Below are positions 11,993-23,754 of a stretch of 37,500 bases of DNA, piece by piece (position 1 is the stretch's first letter; every line of letters begins with the position of its first letter). The notes under the pieces are model-generated. The model was not told where the DNA came from. It ran no database searches and saw nothing but the letters and a program-made list of their open reading frames with translations. Origin of the DNA: Neocallimastix lanati (nom. inval.) (Eukaryota; Neocallimastigomycota; Neocallimastigomycetes; Neocallimastigales; Neocallimastigaceae); the NCBI GenBank assembly GCA_016946835.1, contig JACVTC010000027.1:1095001-1132500 (forward strand). The letters are read 5' to 3'. The position numbers and the translations under genes are program-made.

Positions 11993-12816
11993 AAATTAAT
12001 AATTTTTATTATTATTTATATAATCTTTTTTTTTATTTTTTATTTTTTTTTTTTTTTATATTAATCCCTTCATTTTATATTTATATATAAATATTTTTTA
12101 ATAATATCAACAATGATAAATATATATATAGATATATATATATTTTGATAAATTTTACCTTGAGGAAGAAGTTTTTTTTGTAGTGGAACTTGAATAATCA
12201 AAATGATTTAAAGCTTCCTATAAACATTTTATATAATAAATAAAAAAATATATAAAATTAAATATTGATAATATAAATAAAAAAATAATATATATATATA
12301 TATATATATAAAACATTCCATTAAAATGATTTTTATATATATAAAAAAAAGTCTATTAAAAATAATTTTTATAAATAATATTTATTAAATTACATTTAAA
12401 TCCCAGTTGTATTGTTCTAAAGTTTCTCTTGCTATTTATGTATAATATAATAATTTAAAAATTAATATTTAAAAATAATAAATGGTAAAACCATTTTTAA
12501 TTTAAAATTGGATTTTATAATTTATTAGAAAGATTTAAAATTTCAATTTTAAATCTTTTCATTAATATAAAATCTGGTTAATTTAAATATTTTTCTTATA
12601 ACCCATTAATGGTTTTATATAATAATGATTTCAACAATAATTAAATGAATATTTATTGTAAAATCCCTATTTTTTTTTTTCCATTTGGTATTATGTATAT
12701 TTTTTAATTTTTAAAATGAGAAATTGATAATTTTTTTTTTTTTTATGTTATTAACCTTTATCTTCGGAACATTGAGCAATAGAAACAAAAGTTTGAATTT
12801 CTTTATTATGATCCAT
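9841..12816 (-). CDS. NSFL1C: p47/Shp1-type Cdc48 (p97) cofactor, UBA-SEP-UBX
   Basis: Adaptor that binds the AAA ATPase Cdc48/p97 and ubiquitin, used in Golgi/ER membrane fusion, autophagosome formation and PP1 regulation. Twelve minus-strand exons: 12816-12756, 12431-12394, 12217-12159, 11908-11837, 11654-11580, 11381-11314, 11203-11133, 11057-10954, 10783-10646, 10434-10303, 10189-10130, 9967-9841. They total 1005 nt (334 aa plus stop), all in frame. Domains: UBA-like ~1-43 (start MDHNKEIQTFVSIAQCSED), a first SHP-like box FTGGGYKLGSD ~121-131, SEP domain ~150-210 (FWKNGFSIDDGPLMDY, HRLNEDYVPPPKK), SHP box FEGVGQKLGS ~220-229, UBX ~260-334 with TSFPNKEYHDINQTLKDADL, matching the FPN variant of the UBX loop typical of p47 rather than the usual FPR. 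Length is close to metazoan p47 (~370 aa). The yeast name would be SHP1. Donors include the less usual GTTCTT (10302) and GTTAAT (12755). Confidence 0.95.
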
Positions 12817-13292
12817 ATTTAATTACTTTTATTTAACCAAAATAAAAATAAATAATTATAAGATTATTAGTTTTTAAATTTATTATTTATTTTTTTAATT
12901 TTTTTTTTTTTTTAAAATTAATTATAAAGACTATTTAAGTTTTTTTTTAAAAAAAAATATTAATAAATATTTAAATATTAATAAATAGACAAAAAAAATA
13001 AAAAAAAAAAAAAAAAAAAACTAATTAATTTTTTTTATATTAAATTTTTTAAATTAATTATTTTTTGAGGGTCCATTATGTTTTAATTAAAGCCACAATT
13101 ATATATTGATCCATCATATTAAAAATTACTCATTCAATTTTTATAAGGCCACTTCAATTGAAAAGGTATTAATAATATATTTACTTTATTAATACAAAAT
13201 TTATTTCATTTGCCATATTTGAATTTTTGATTAAATAATAATATAAAAATGATGATTTTAATTAATAATTAAATTCTAAATCCTAAATAATC
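12817..13292. other. Short intergenic gap
   Basis: Poly-T/poly-A runs and non-repetitive AT-rich sequence (about 13070-13210). I see no open frame or RNA gene. It could include more decayed remains of the neighbouring ankyrin gene, but nothing is recognisable. Confidence 0.6.
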
Positions 13293-13730
13293 TTATGACA
13301 AAAATATTTCAATTGTACTGCATTTTTTAATTCCTATAATGCTATTCTTAGAGATATTGCTACTTTCTGCACATTTATTCAATAAATCACCACTTTCAAA
13401 TATGTTAAATAATGGAGAATTGAGTTTTACAAAAAAAAATTTTTTTTCTTTATTAATTATTTCCAAATGTTCATGTAAATATTTTACTATATTTTTATGA
13501 CCATAATATTATGTATTAAAAAAATAATATTTTATATTTCTACAATGATCTTTATATTTATCACCTCCATGTTCCACTAAATATTTTATAATTTTTTTTA
13601 TGACTATAACGTGATACCCTTAATAATGATGTTTTACAGTGAATATTTTCTTTATTTATATCAAGTCCAATCTCAAATAAAACATTTTACTATAGTTTCA
13701 TTACTTCTTTGACATGACATGCATAATCCT
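13293..13730 (-). pseudogene. Decayed ankyrin-repeat gene
   Basis: Reading the minus strand in three frames gives successive ankyrin-repeat phrases: SNETIVKCFI, then after a stop/frameshift GLDINKENIHCKTSLLRVSR with YSHKK, then after another shift KIIKYLVEHGGDKYKD, then after a stop YYGHKNIVKYLHEHLEIINK, continuing in one frame to a stop at 13295-13293. The pieces follow the ankyrin consensus (TPLL..A..GH..IVKYLVEHGAD) at roughly 33-residue spacing, so at least three repeats are present. The frame is lost at A-runs and by in-frame stops (TGA after KCFI, TAA after FFNT). No start codon is identifiable. Ankyrin-repeat families are large in anaerobic fungi, so a dead paralogue is the simplest reading. 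An intron-split functional gene is unlikely because the breaks lack GT/AG pairs. Confidence 0.75.
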
Positions 13731-13740
13731 ATTTAATAAA

Positions 13741-13779
<39 letters not shown>

Positions 13780-14023
13780 TATAATAATAATAATATACTT
13801 TTTATTATAAGATACTTTGGTAGTTTAATACATTTTCTTTATTATGTAAAGATGGGTTTTATTATAATATATTTAACTTTTAAAATCAGTATAAGTAAAA
13901 AAAGCTTATTTTATTATTAATAAAATTTAATAAAATTTAATATATGAAAAAAAGATTTATTTTTTTTTTATCCTTAATTTTAAATTAAATTAACAATTGT
14001 TTAATATATATATAGAATATGGA

Positions 14024-14069
<46 letters not shown>

Positions 14070-14150
14070 AAATTAAAAATATATATAACAGAGGATTAAC
14101 GAATATATTTAATTTTTAGGAATCCTTTTATTATTATTATCATCATTATC

Positions 14151-14182
<32 letters not shown>

Positions 14183-14622
14183 TTAGCCTTTTTAAAATTA
14201 AAGATATATTTATTCATATCAATTGTTAAAAAATAAATATTTATACTATTTTTTATTTTCTTTATAAAATAATTTATTTATTTTATTATTTCTTTTTTTT
14301 TTTATTTTGTTATAATTATATTTTTAATCTTATAATGTACTTTATTTATATTATATTTTTTATATTTTTTATATAATATATATATGTCAATTTTTTATTT
14401 TTATCTTGCTTATAATTATTATCTTGTTATTATTTATTGTAGTAATATTCAAATTGAAAACAGTTTATTGATAAAATTTTTATTAAAATAAAAAGAAAAA
14501 ATATTTCTTTCATTTTGCTATATATACATATAGCGATTATTTCATTAATGTGTATGATAAAATATGTTATTAGAATAAAGTATAAATGAATTATGTTAAT
14601 TAGAATGAATAAATTCGTCTTC
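13731..14622. other. Intergenic with AAT and poly-A repeats
   Basis: Holds an (AAT)n microsatellite (about 13738-13795), a ~45-base poly-A (14023-14067), and TTA/TCA triplet repeats (about 14130-14180). The short frames here are shadows of these repeats, and the minus-strand frame ending near 14430 only overlaps the last exon of the next gene. No gene seen. Confidence 0.7.
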
Positions 14623-15002
14623 CTATAATGTCTTGTCATTATAATTCATAATTACTAGATTTTCTGGTTTATATAATGGAACACAATCTTCATTGTTTTT
14701 AACTATATTATATTAATAATGTATTAAATATATATAATAATTTTAATTTTTTTTTTTATTATTATTTATTTATTTATTTTAAAAAAAGATTAAAACATTA
14801 ATAAGTAAATATTTTATTAAAGTTAATCTATTTTTATTTAATTACCATTATTTTTATTGTAATCAACATTATTACAATCTTCCTTATTAAAAACAAAATC
14901 TACAAAAAAAAAAAAAAAACAATTGAATAATATAGTATTATTTAAATATTAATATTGTATTTATATTATTATTATTATAATTATTTAGTAATAAATAATT
15001 AT

Positions 15003-15047
<45 letters not shown>

Positions 15048-15721
15048 TAAAAAATATATTTGCTTTTTTTTTTTTTTTTATTAAAAATTACCAAATTTAA
15101 CATAGTCTTCATCAAATGGAATTATTTTATTAGCAAATTCTTTTCCAAAGAATGCTGAGGTAAAAAGATGAAGTCTTCTTCTTTTTTTCCAAGTTTCCTG
15201 TTCTCTCCTAATTTTTATCTATTATATTTATTAATTTGTTTATTTATTAATAAAAAATTTTATTAAAAAAGAGAGAAAAAAAATAGTTTAATTTGTAATT
15301 ATTATTATTTATTATGTACCTTTGAAGCGCAGTACCCATTAACACCGCATTCATTACATGGTGTAGTATTGTATACTATTTATAGATTAAAAGAAAAAAA
15401 AGTTTTTTTAATAATTAATATATTAAATACTAATTTTTTTTTTATATAATTATAAATATATTCAATAGTCGATAAAAATTACTTTGATAAGCTATATCAA
15501 TGATTACACTTGTTAATACAGAGAACGTTATAAATGATAATACACAATATATGGAACTAAAAGTGACTGCTGATACAATAAAACCTGGCATTGATGGTAT
15601 TTCAGGATTAATTTTTTTTTCATACTCTCCTATATATTATTAATATGTTAGTAATAGTTTTTTTTTTTTTTTTTTATTAGATTTTTTTGTTATAAAAAAA
15701 TTTATATTTATAGTTTATTTA

Positions 15722-15804
<83 letters not shown>

Positions 15805-16437
15805 GTTTATTTATTTATTTTTAATATATTTTATTAAATTTTTATTACTTTTAATGCTTAAATAAAGATTACAACCCCCAAATGTAAGATTTATTGTTGA
15901 TATACATAATGCCAAAACAATAAATGATGTGCAACTATATATATATAATAGAAAAAAAATATATATTTTAATAGTTTTTTCATAAATTATTTTAATATAT
16001 ATATTCTTCTTCTTCTTTTTATTTTTATTTATTTTTAATTTTTATTTTTAATATTTATTTTTTTTTTTTTTTTTTTTTGCTTTAAATAAAATTATTCACT
16101 TACTTTGATAATACACTTCTCGAATAGTAACCAAGATCTTGAAGACAATACTTTGTTGTTTTAAAAAGATATTTAATGCAATTACATTCATTTAATTTGG
16201 TAGAGAAAGTATCTTTGAAAAGGAGTAAAAACCAACATAAACCATGACATATTACATATGTGAAAAAGACGTGTTTCCCCATCACCGATTCATTCGAAAT
16301 CCATATGCATTTTATCGAATAAAATTAATAGATATTATATTATTTATTTTTTCAAAATATTGTATTGTTCATATTATTAATATTATAATTTAAAAAATAT
16401 CAATCCATTGTATCCAAATTTCATAATGAAATATAAA

Positions 16438-16468
<31 letters not shown>

Positions 16469-16802
16469 TAGTTTTAAATATATCATATATTAAAAGATAG
16501 GTTAAAATTTTTTATAAAAAAAATCCATGATTAATATATGAAATATATATATTATATTTATATATAAATATAAAAGAACATGGACAAAATAGATCGTATA
16601 ATATATATATATATATATAAAGATAAAAAAAAATATAGATATAAAACATTATCCATTGTATGAGTTAAAGAAATATATTATTATTATTATTATTATTAAC
16701 ATTTTTTTAAAAAAAAAGATATTTTCCTTTTGAATAAATTTTTAAACAATTAATAAATATTCAATATGACTTATAATTCAATATTTTAATATTTATTGTA
16801 AA

Positions 16803-16836
<34 letters not shown>

Positions 16837-16973
16837 AAGGATATAATTAAATTTTTTAATACTCCTGAAGAATGCTTATTTTGTTCTTCTTCATATATTC
16901 CATTGAAGAATAATATTTCCCATCCAACAAATTGAAAAAGCGAAAGAATAAGGAATCCAATTTTAAATATCAT
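14623..16973 (-). CDS. Four-TM membrane protein, unknown family
   Basis: Exons that join in frame: 16282(or 16315)-16104, 15934-15849, 15629-15483, 15375-15320, 15218-15092, 14899-14846, 14702-14623, stop TAG. From ATG 16282-16280 this gives 242 aa. A further coding exon at 16973-16863 (37 codons, MIFKIGFLILSLFQF..., donor GTATTA after SSG) probably belongs 5'; joined in phase to codon ATA at 16315 it would give 290 aa, but the acceptor there is CG, not AG. Predicted helices: TM1 in that exon, TM2 VFFTYVICHGLCWFLLLF, TM3 SFIVLALCISTINLTFGG, TM4 from GFIVSAVTFSS to VIIDIAY (33 residues). After TM4 come a Cys cluster (PCNECGVNGYC), a basic stretch (KIKIRREQETWKKRRR) and an Asn/Asp-rich tail. 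I do not recognise the family; the topology suggests a tetraspan protein of a cellular membrane. Seven exons are well supported; the 5' end is not. Confidence 0.75.
15721..15804. repeat. (TTA)n microsatellite inside an intron
   Basis: About 28 uninterrupted ATT/TTA triplets inside the 15630-15848 intron of the membrane-protein gene. Likely length-polymorphic. Confidence 0.9.
16863..16973 (-). CDS. Probable 5' coding exon of the membrane protein
   Basis: Minus-strand frame from ATG 16973-16971 encoding a hydrophobic helix followed by a polar stretch (NGIYEEEQNKHSSG). Codon content is richer than the flanks (GGA TGG GAA, TCT TCA GGA). A GT donor (GTATTA) follows in phase 0. Without splicing, the frame ends 10 codons later at a stop, so it could alternatively be a separate tiny gene. 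A TTTAATATTAG motif immediately before the ATG could be the acceptor of a 5'UTR intron. Confidence 0.5.
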
Positions 16974-17554
16974 TCTAATATTAAAGATTATAAATTTATT
17001 ATATATATATATTTTATATTTATATATATATTGCAAAATTCCTCAATTTATTTAGCTGTATTCTCAAACACTTTTAATTTTACAAGTTTTATCTTATCAA
17101 TTTGAATTTTTTTTTATCTACTTTATAATAATGGAATGAAAGAACACAAAATGTGGATAATAAATAAATAAATAAATAAATAATGAATAAATTAAATATG
17201 AAAATAAAAATATTATAAAGAGCAGTAAAATTTTTTATATTATTATTATTATTATTATTATAATAAAGTTTGAATTTTAGACTCATAAATTTTATATATA
17301 ATAATTTTTTTTAAAAAATTAAAAGAAAAATATTGTGATTTTTTTATTTTTTATTTTTAATTTTTATTTTTATTTTTATTTTTATTTCTTTTTAATATTT
17401 GTTATAATATATTTAGATTATTATAAAATTTTAAAATCTTATTTTAATATTTATACTATAATAAATAACTAATATTAAAGTTTTAATTACTATGAATGAA
17501 GTTTAGAATCTTTATTCAATAATTATTTATAATTTACAATAAAATTAATACAAA

Positions 17555-17591
<37 letters not shown>

Positions 17592-18088
17592 AAAATATAT
17601 TTATATATAAACATTATATTGTATTGCTATACCAATTACATATAATTTAGTTATTAAAATATAATTATTGTTTTTATATTTTTTTTATTATTTTTTTATT
17701 TTCTATTAAATTATTTTTCACTAATATTTTACTTATATTGAAATGTTTATGTAAAAAATGAATTAAAAATTAATTATAATATAACATAGTATTAATTTAA
17801 AAATAAAGTTAATTTTTTTTTTTTTTTTTTTTATTATTGTTTTGGAAATTTTATATTCATAATAATATATAAATTATAATAGATAAAAAAAAAACTTTTT
17901 TTTTAAACAGCAAACATAATAAAAAAAAAAAAAAATTATAATATTTTTTAAATTTAAAATTATAAAGAAACTTTTTTTAAAATTTAAGGTATTCCTTAAT
18001 TCCATTGTCATTTTAAAATTTTTTAATAGTAAACCATTTTTGCATTGTAAACTATCTTTTAAAAATATCTATATTTTTAAAATGCCTA

Positions 18089-18124
<36 letters not shown>

Positions 18125-19175
18125 GTAGTTAATAGAAATTAAAATTTTTTAAACATTATATATAATATATTAAAATATTTAAATTTATAATTCTTTAGGA
18201 GGTTTCATTCATAATTCTCTTTTTTTTTATATGCATTGCAGAATTGCAGAATGCAATAATGATATGCGGTCATTTTATTAATTTTATTTATTATTTTTAT
18301 ATTTTGGTATTAATAAATCTTAATTTTCCAAGCCGACATAAATATCACTTTTTATTTATAGGAAAAAAAAAAGTTCTTTTTTTCTATCATATTCTAATAA
18401 TATATTTTATATAAAAGAAATATTACTAAATAATAAAATTATGGAAAATTTTTATAAAAAAAATTATGCATAAAACATTTATTTATTATCTATTTCATAT
18501 TAACAAAGTATTATTAATAGAATAATTATTATATGGAAATTTGATACTTTTGTTCATTTACTAATACTAAATATTTAATGTATTTATTTTTATATAATTT
18601 TCTTCATATTAATAGTAAAATCAATATGCTTTAAAATTTACAGTAAAATATTATTCTATCAAAAATAAGAAAAAAAAAAAAAAAAAAACTGTTTTTTAAT
18701 ATCAAATTTTTAGAATTAAATCAAAATTTTAATAAAATAATTATAATAAATTTTACATTCCTTAATAAAAAAAATAAAAATAAAAATAAAAATAAAATGG
18801 TTAGTTATTATTTTTCTTTCTCATAATTTTAATTAAAGTATTTAATGATTTTTTTCCTTTTTTTTTTTTTTTTTTTTTTTTTTGGAAATTTATAATTTTA
18901 TACTAAAATGGAAACTTATAAAGCAACCACAATTAATTTAAGAATTTCCTTTTAATTCTGATGCTACCTACAATAACACTATTAAATATATAAGTAAGCA
19001 ATTTACATTGAATGAAATACTCTTTCTCTTTATAACCTATTTTTTTTTTTTTTTTTAAATACTAAATTATGTATGATCAAATAATTATATAATATTTATA
19101 ACTTTATATTTTAATATGAAAGTATGAATACTATGAAATATCAATGACAATTTATAAATGAAACTTCAAAATAAA

Positions 19176-19390
19176 CAAATAAATAATAAATAAATAATAA
19201 ATAAATAATAAATAATAAATAAATAAATAAATAATAAATAATAAATAAATAATAATAAATAATAAATAATAAATAATAAATAATTGAATAATAAATAATT
19301 AAATAATAAACAATAAATAATAAATAATAAATAAATAATAAATAATAAATAATAAATAATAAATAATAAATAATAAATAATAATTGATAT
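19176..19390. repeat. AAATAAT heptanucleotide array
   Basis: About 215 bases of AAATAAT/AAAT units in A-rich orientation, with an AATTGAATAAT variant near 19281 matching the inverse ATTCAATT variants in the 35.9-36.6 kb array. Confidence 0.85.
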
Positions 19391-20290
19391 TTAATAATTA
19401 ATAATTAATTTATAAGATTATAATAATAATAATAATAATTAAAGATTATTATAATCATCATCTTATTTTTTTGGATTTCTTTTGCAATATAATAAATTAT
19501 TATAATTCTTCCATATTTAGTTTATTACCATAATATAGTTTCCATATGTAGAAAGAATCAATATTTTATATATTTTATATTTAAACTCATTAAATAAATA
19601 AAGGTTTCTTTTCTTTCTTTTCTTTTTTTTTAGAATAAAGTTTAAAAAATAAATAAAAATAAACTTTAATAGCCACGTTGTGGAATACAAATATTTCAAC
19701 GTAATAAAATGTAATGTAACGTAACACTCAAATGTATCACCTTAAAAAAAATGGCAAGTATCTTTATTTTATTTTTTTTTTATATAATTAAAAACTTACC
19801 ATTATCAAATATCAAATTCATTGGATAGTTTATCATTCAACAAATATATAATTAATGCTAATATAAAATAATATATTATAATGTAATATAATATATATTA
19901 CTTATAAAATATTATAGTATTTGTAATGCTATTCAAAATTTAATAGCCATAAATTTTAATTTATATATTTTTTATTAAAAATTTAATTAAAAAAAAAACC
20001 AACAAACGGAAAAGAAATAAACCTTATTAAATAATATAATTATATTATATCAAATAACTTTTGTTTATATTAAAATTGATATGATAATTATTCTATGACA
20101 AAATAAAGTTTAAAATTATTTATATAAATTAAAAAAAAAAAAGATTTGCTTTATCTTTTAATTGAATAATAATAATATATTGATAAATAAATTAATAAAT
20201 AACACGAATGTGATATAGATATATTGAAATATAAAAAATTAATTTAAATTGAATTATATTTTTCAATTTTATTTTTTAATAAATAATAAA

Positions 20291-20402
20291 TAATTAAATA
20301 AATAAAAAGAGTATTTATTAATAAATAATAAATAATAAATAATAAATAATTAAATAAATAAAAAGAGTATTTATTAATAAATAATAAATAATAAATAATA
20401 AA
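20291..20402. repeat. Tandem 56-bp duplication in AAATAAT DNA
   Basis: The segment starting TAATTAAATAAATAAAAAGA at 20291 is repeated at 20347, exactly 56 bases later. Each copy carries the core AAAAAGAGTATTTATTAATA, which also occurs in reverse complement at 2101-2127. Confidence 0.85.
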
Positions 20403-20640
20403 TAAATAATAAATAATAATAATAATTTTTTTAGTTTTGAGATTTTAATTATTATTTCATAATAGCTTAATTATTAGTTATTAATGATATAATATAAAAT
20501 TTAATCATTTGAATAATTAATAATTAATAAATAATAATTAATAAATAATTAGTATTAAACTTTAGAGGGAAAATAATTATATCAAAAGATATGATAACTA
20601 CATTCATTTTATTGGATTATTCAGAATTATAATAAAATTT

Positions 20641-20753
20641 TATTATTTATTATTTATTATCATTATTTCAATATTATTTCATTATTTATTATTTATTATT
20701 TATTATTTATTATTTATTATTTATTATTATTTATTATTATTATTATTATTATT
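20641..20753. repeat. ATTATTT heptanucleotide array
   Basis: T-rich orientation, interrupted by CATTATTTC variants, ending in pure ATT triplets. Confidence 0.8.
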
Positions 20754-21009
20754 AAAGTTGTTAGTTTATTATTAATTTTTTATTATTAATTTTCATGTTC
20801 ATATTATTTATTAATTATTTTTTATTAATTATATAAATTCATTTTATTTTAATTATTATTTTTTTTGTTGTTGTTGTGTCATTTGAAAATTTAATATTTT
20901 CTTAATAAAATTTTCTTTCTTATTGATGTAAAACAGTTTCAGATTTTCTTTATTTTCAAAAAAAAGGCTTTTCAATCGTATTAATATTATCATTAAACAA
21001 TGATTGTTT

Positions 21010-21046
<37 letters not shown>

Positions 21047-21502
21047 TTTTGTTTTCTATGTGAATCTAATTCATTCTCTAATCTTTTGAAATGAAGAAAA
21101 ATTACTATAATTTAGGAATAATAATAATAACTATTAATAATTATAATTTTAATAATTAATATTTATTATATATATAAAAAAAAAGAAAAGAAAAAAGTAG
21201 TAATATTTAAGAATTAATTGAATATAAAAAAAATGCTTTTTTTTTTTTTTTATTTTTGTATTAAATAATTGATACTACATATACATGATAGTATAAATGA
21301 AAGAGATTAAAAATATCCTTAATCTTAAAAAACAATTTGAAAAGTATTAAAAAAAATTAGAAAATATTTATTTATATATTAGTTAAAGTTTCTAATAACC
21401 TAAACATTTAATAAAAGCATTTAATAATTTTAGTTGACTATTTGCTATTTTTTTTTTATTTCCTTTTCTCTTCTTTTCTCTTTTCTCTTTTCTTCTCTCT
21501 TA

Positions 21503-21546
<44 letters not shown>

Positions 21547-21664
21547 CTCTTCTCCTTTGCTAACTTTTAACTCGTTTTAAGTGATTATGAATTGGGTTAA
21601 TGGAATATTATAATATAGTATAAATATATAAATATTTACCAATATATATGTATATATTTCAAAT

Positions 21665-21800
21665 TTATTTATATTTATTATTTATTATTTATTTATTATT
21701 TATTTATTATTTATTTATTTACTATTTATTTATTATTTATTTATTTAATATTTATTTAATATTTATTTAATATTTATTTAATATTTATTTAAATTAATAT
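21665..21800. repeat. ATTATTTATTT array
   Basis: Alternating ATTATTT and ATTT units, then ATATTTATTTA units. An imperfect member of the same simple-repeat family. Confidence 0.8.
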
Positions 21801-22640
21801 TTATTAGTTATTTTCTACTGTATATCCTCATAAAATTTTTTTTTTTTTGTATCTTCCTTAAAGATCGATAATAGAATAGAATATCAATATTATTTATTTA
21901 TATACAATAGAATATTTATATTATTTATTTATATTGAAATGATACTTTATATATTCCATTTTAATATTATTTTGTAAATTAAATATATTAAATGATTGAT
22001 ATTGATAATATATTAAAATTTAAATTTTAATTCAATTTTTTTTTTTTTTTTTTTTTTTTTGGAGGAAAAAATTTTTTTCTTTTTTTTTTTTGAAGTTCAT
22101 TTTTATTTTATTTTATTTTATTTTTTTATAATTTTTTTTTATTTCTTTTCTTTTTTTTTTTTTTTTTATTTCTTTTCTTTTTTCTTTTCTTTTCTTTTTT
22201 TTTATTATTATTATTTAATCTTAAAGTAGTAAAAGGATTATTTATTTTAACGATAATAATAATAATAAATCATTGAATTAATAATAAAAATAAATTAAAT
22301 AAAAATATAAAGTATATTTATAATATTTCTATAAAAAAAAAAGATAAATTATAAAATATTAATTTAAGTAAATGAGTTTTTAGAAAAGATAAAACATAAA
22401 TAGAAAATCGAAAGATTAAAATATTTTTAACAAAGAAAAATTTATTATTATTATTATCTATTAAAAATAAATAAATTAATAAATAGAAAAATATATATAT
22501 CATATTATAATTTATTTTTTTTATTCATATAATATTAATTATTTTAATTGTTATTGATAAGTTATATTATTTATAAAATAATCGTTTTTACTATTATATA
22601 TTCTATTATTTAAAAGATTTAAATTTATTTTAATTTATTG

Positions 22641-22714
22641 TCATCAGTTAAACAGTAATATCTAACCCCAAGAATAATAGGTGAAATAAGGCTATTCCGA
22701 GAACTCAGTTAAAC
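22641..22714. other. Non-repetitive spot with 9-bp direct repeats
   Basis: CAGTTAAAC occurs at 22645-22653 and 22706-22714, enclosing 52 bases of mixed composition, including TAACCCCAAGAATAATAGG and GGCTATTCCGAGAACT. No open frame. It might be a small non-coding element or an insertion with target duplication; nature unknown. Confidence 0.35.
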
Positions 22715-23754
22715 CCCCAAAAAATATTTTAATACGTTAGAATTTTAGAATAAAATTATTTTAGATAAATGAAAATTTAATAATTAAACCAGTAATTTAT
22801 AAATAATGTTATTTATATAAAATACTTGTCAACAATAACTAAAGATATAATATTAAAAAATATTTCAATTAATTATTTATTAAAATCATAAATTATTATA
22901 ATATATATTTTATATAGTATAAAGTAAAAAATAAAGTTATAATTTTATAATATGATATTCAACAAATAATAATTTAACGGAATATAACCAATTGAAATAT
23001 ATTATTATTATTAGTAAATTTAAAAAAAAGTTATTAGTTAAATTGTATAGTAAATTATAATTTTTAAATATAAATACTTTTTTTTCTTTTCGTAAAATCA
23101 TTTGTTATATATTAAGACTATTATCATAAACAATACCAAAAAAAAATAAAAAAAATTGAAATACTCATAATTATCAAAAAAAAAAAAAAAAAGACCAAAA
23201 ATATTATAATAATCATAAATATCAAATTAAAGATTAAAAAAAAAAAATAAAGACAAAAAACCTTAATAAATAAAAAAAATTTTATGAAAAATAAAATTTA
23301 AAAATAAGTACAATATAAATATTATTATAATTTTAACCAAAGAAGTAAAAAAAAGTTTTGTCAGTAATAAATAGAAATTAATTTTAAATTTTTAAAAGAA
23401 AAAACGTTTTAATAATACTATAGTATATTCAAAAATAAAATTTTGTAATCCTTAATTTTCAATTAAATCATTCCTTGTTGAAAATAAAAAAAAAGTTTAT
23501 TAAATACAATTATAATTATTACGGAATTAAATTAAAAATATCTATTAGATTTATATAGATAGTTAATTATTTTTCTTTTTTTGAAACATAACTTTAATCC
23601 AATTATTTTTAATTTAGGTATATATTGATTTAATTTAAATAATAATAATTTTAATAGATATGATGTAAATATAAATATAAATGTAATAAATCTAACAAAT
23701 TTGTATAAAATATAAAAGATTTTATATATAGATATTAAAATTATTTAATTAACA

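Larger units (their letters stand above)
16974..23754. other. Gene-free repeat-rich stretch, 6.8 kb
   Basis: No supportable gene. It contains several AAATAAT/ATTATTT heptamer arrays (listed separately), long T-runs (17560-17587, 18859-18884, 21009-21046, 21508-21546, 22037-22060), pyrimidine-rich TCTTTTC stretches (21460-21555, 22140-22200), a small near-palindrome TGCATTGCAGAATTGCAG (about 18233-18250), and a non-repetitive spot at 22641-22714. A 45-codon minus-strand frame at 20856-20993 ending in Gln/Lys is the only coding-like trace and is too short to call. The last ~700 bases before 23755 are the likely promoter/5'UTR of the large plus-strand gene. Confidence 0.7.

Noticed and set aside
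14430-14639. 69-codon minus-strand frame
   Set aside because: It starts inside the last exon of the membrane-protein gene in another frame and runs through AT-rich 3' flank.
19517-19699. 60-codon minus-strand frame
   Set aside because: Lys/Phe/Ile/Tyr composition from AT repeats, with no recognisable motif.
20856-20993. 45-codon minus-strand frame ending QMTQQQQKK
   Set aside because: Its polar end is CAA/AAA repeat; with no conserved phrase, splice signal or neighbour it is not better than chance.
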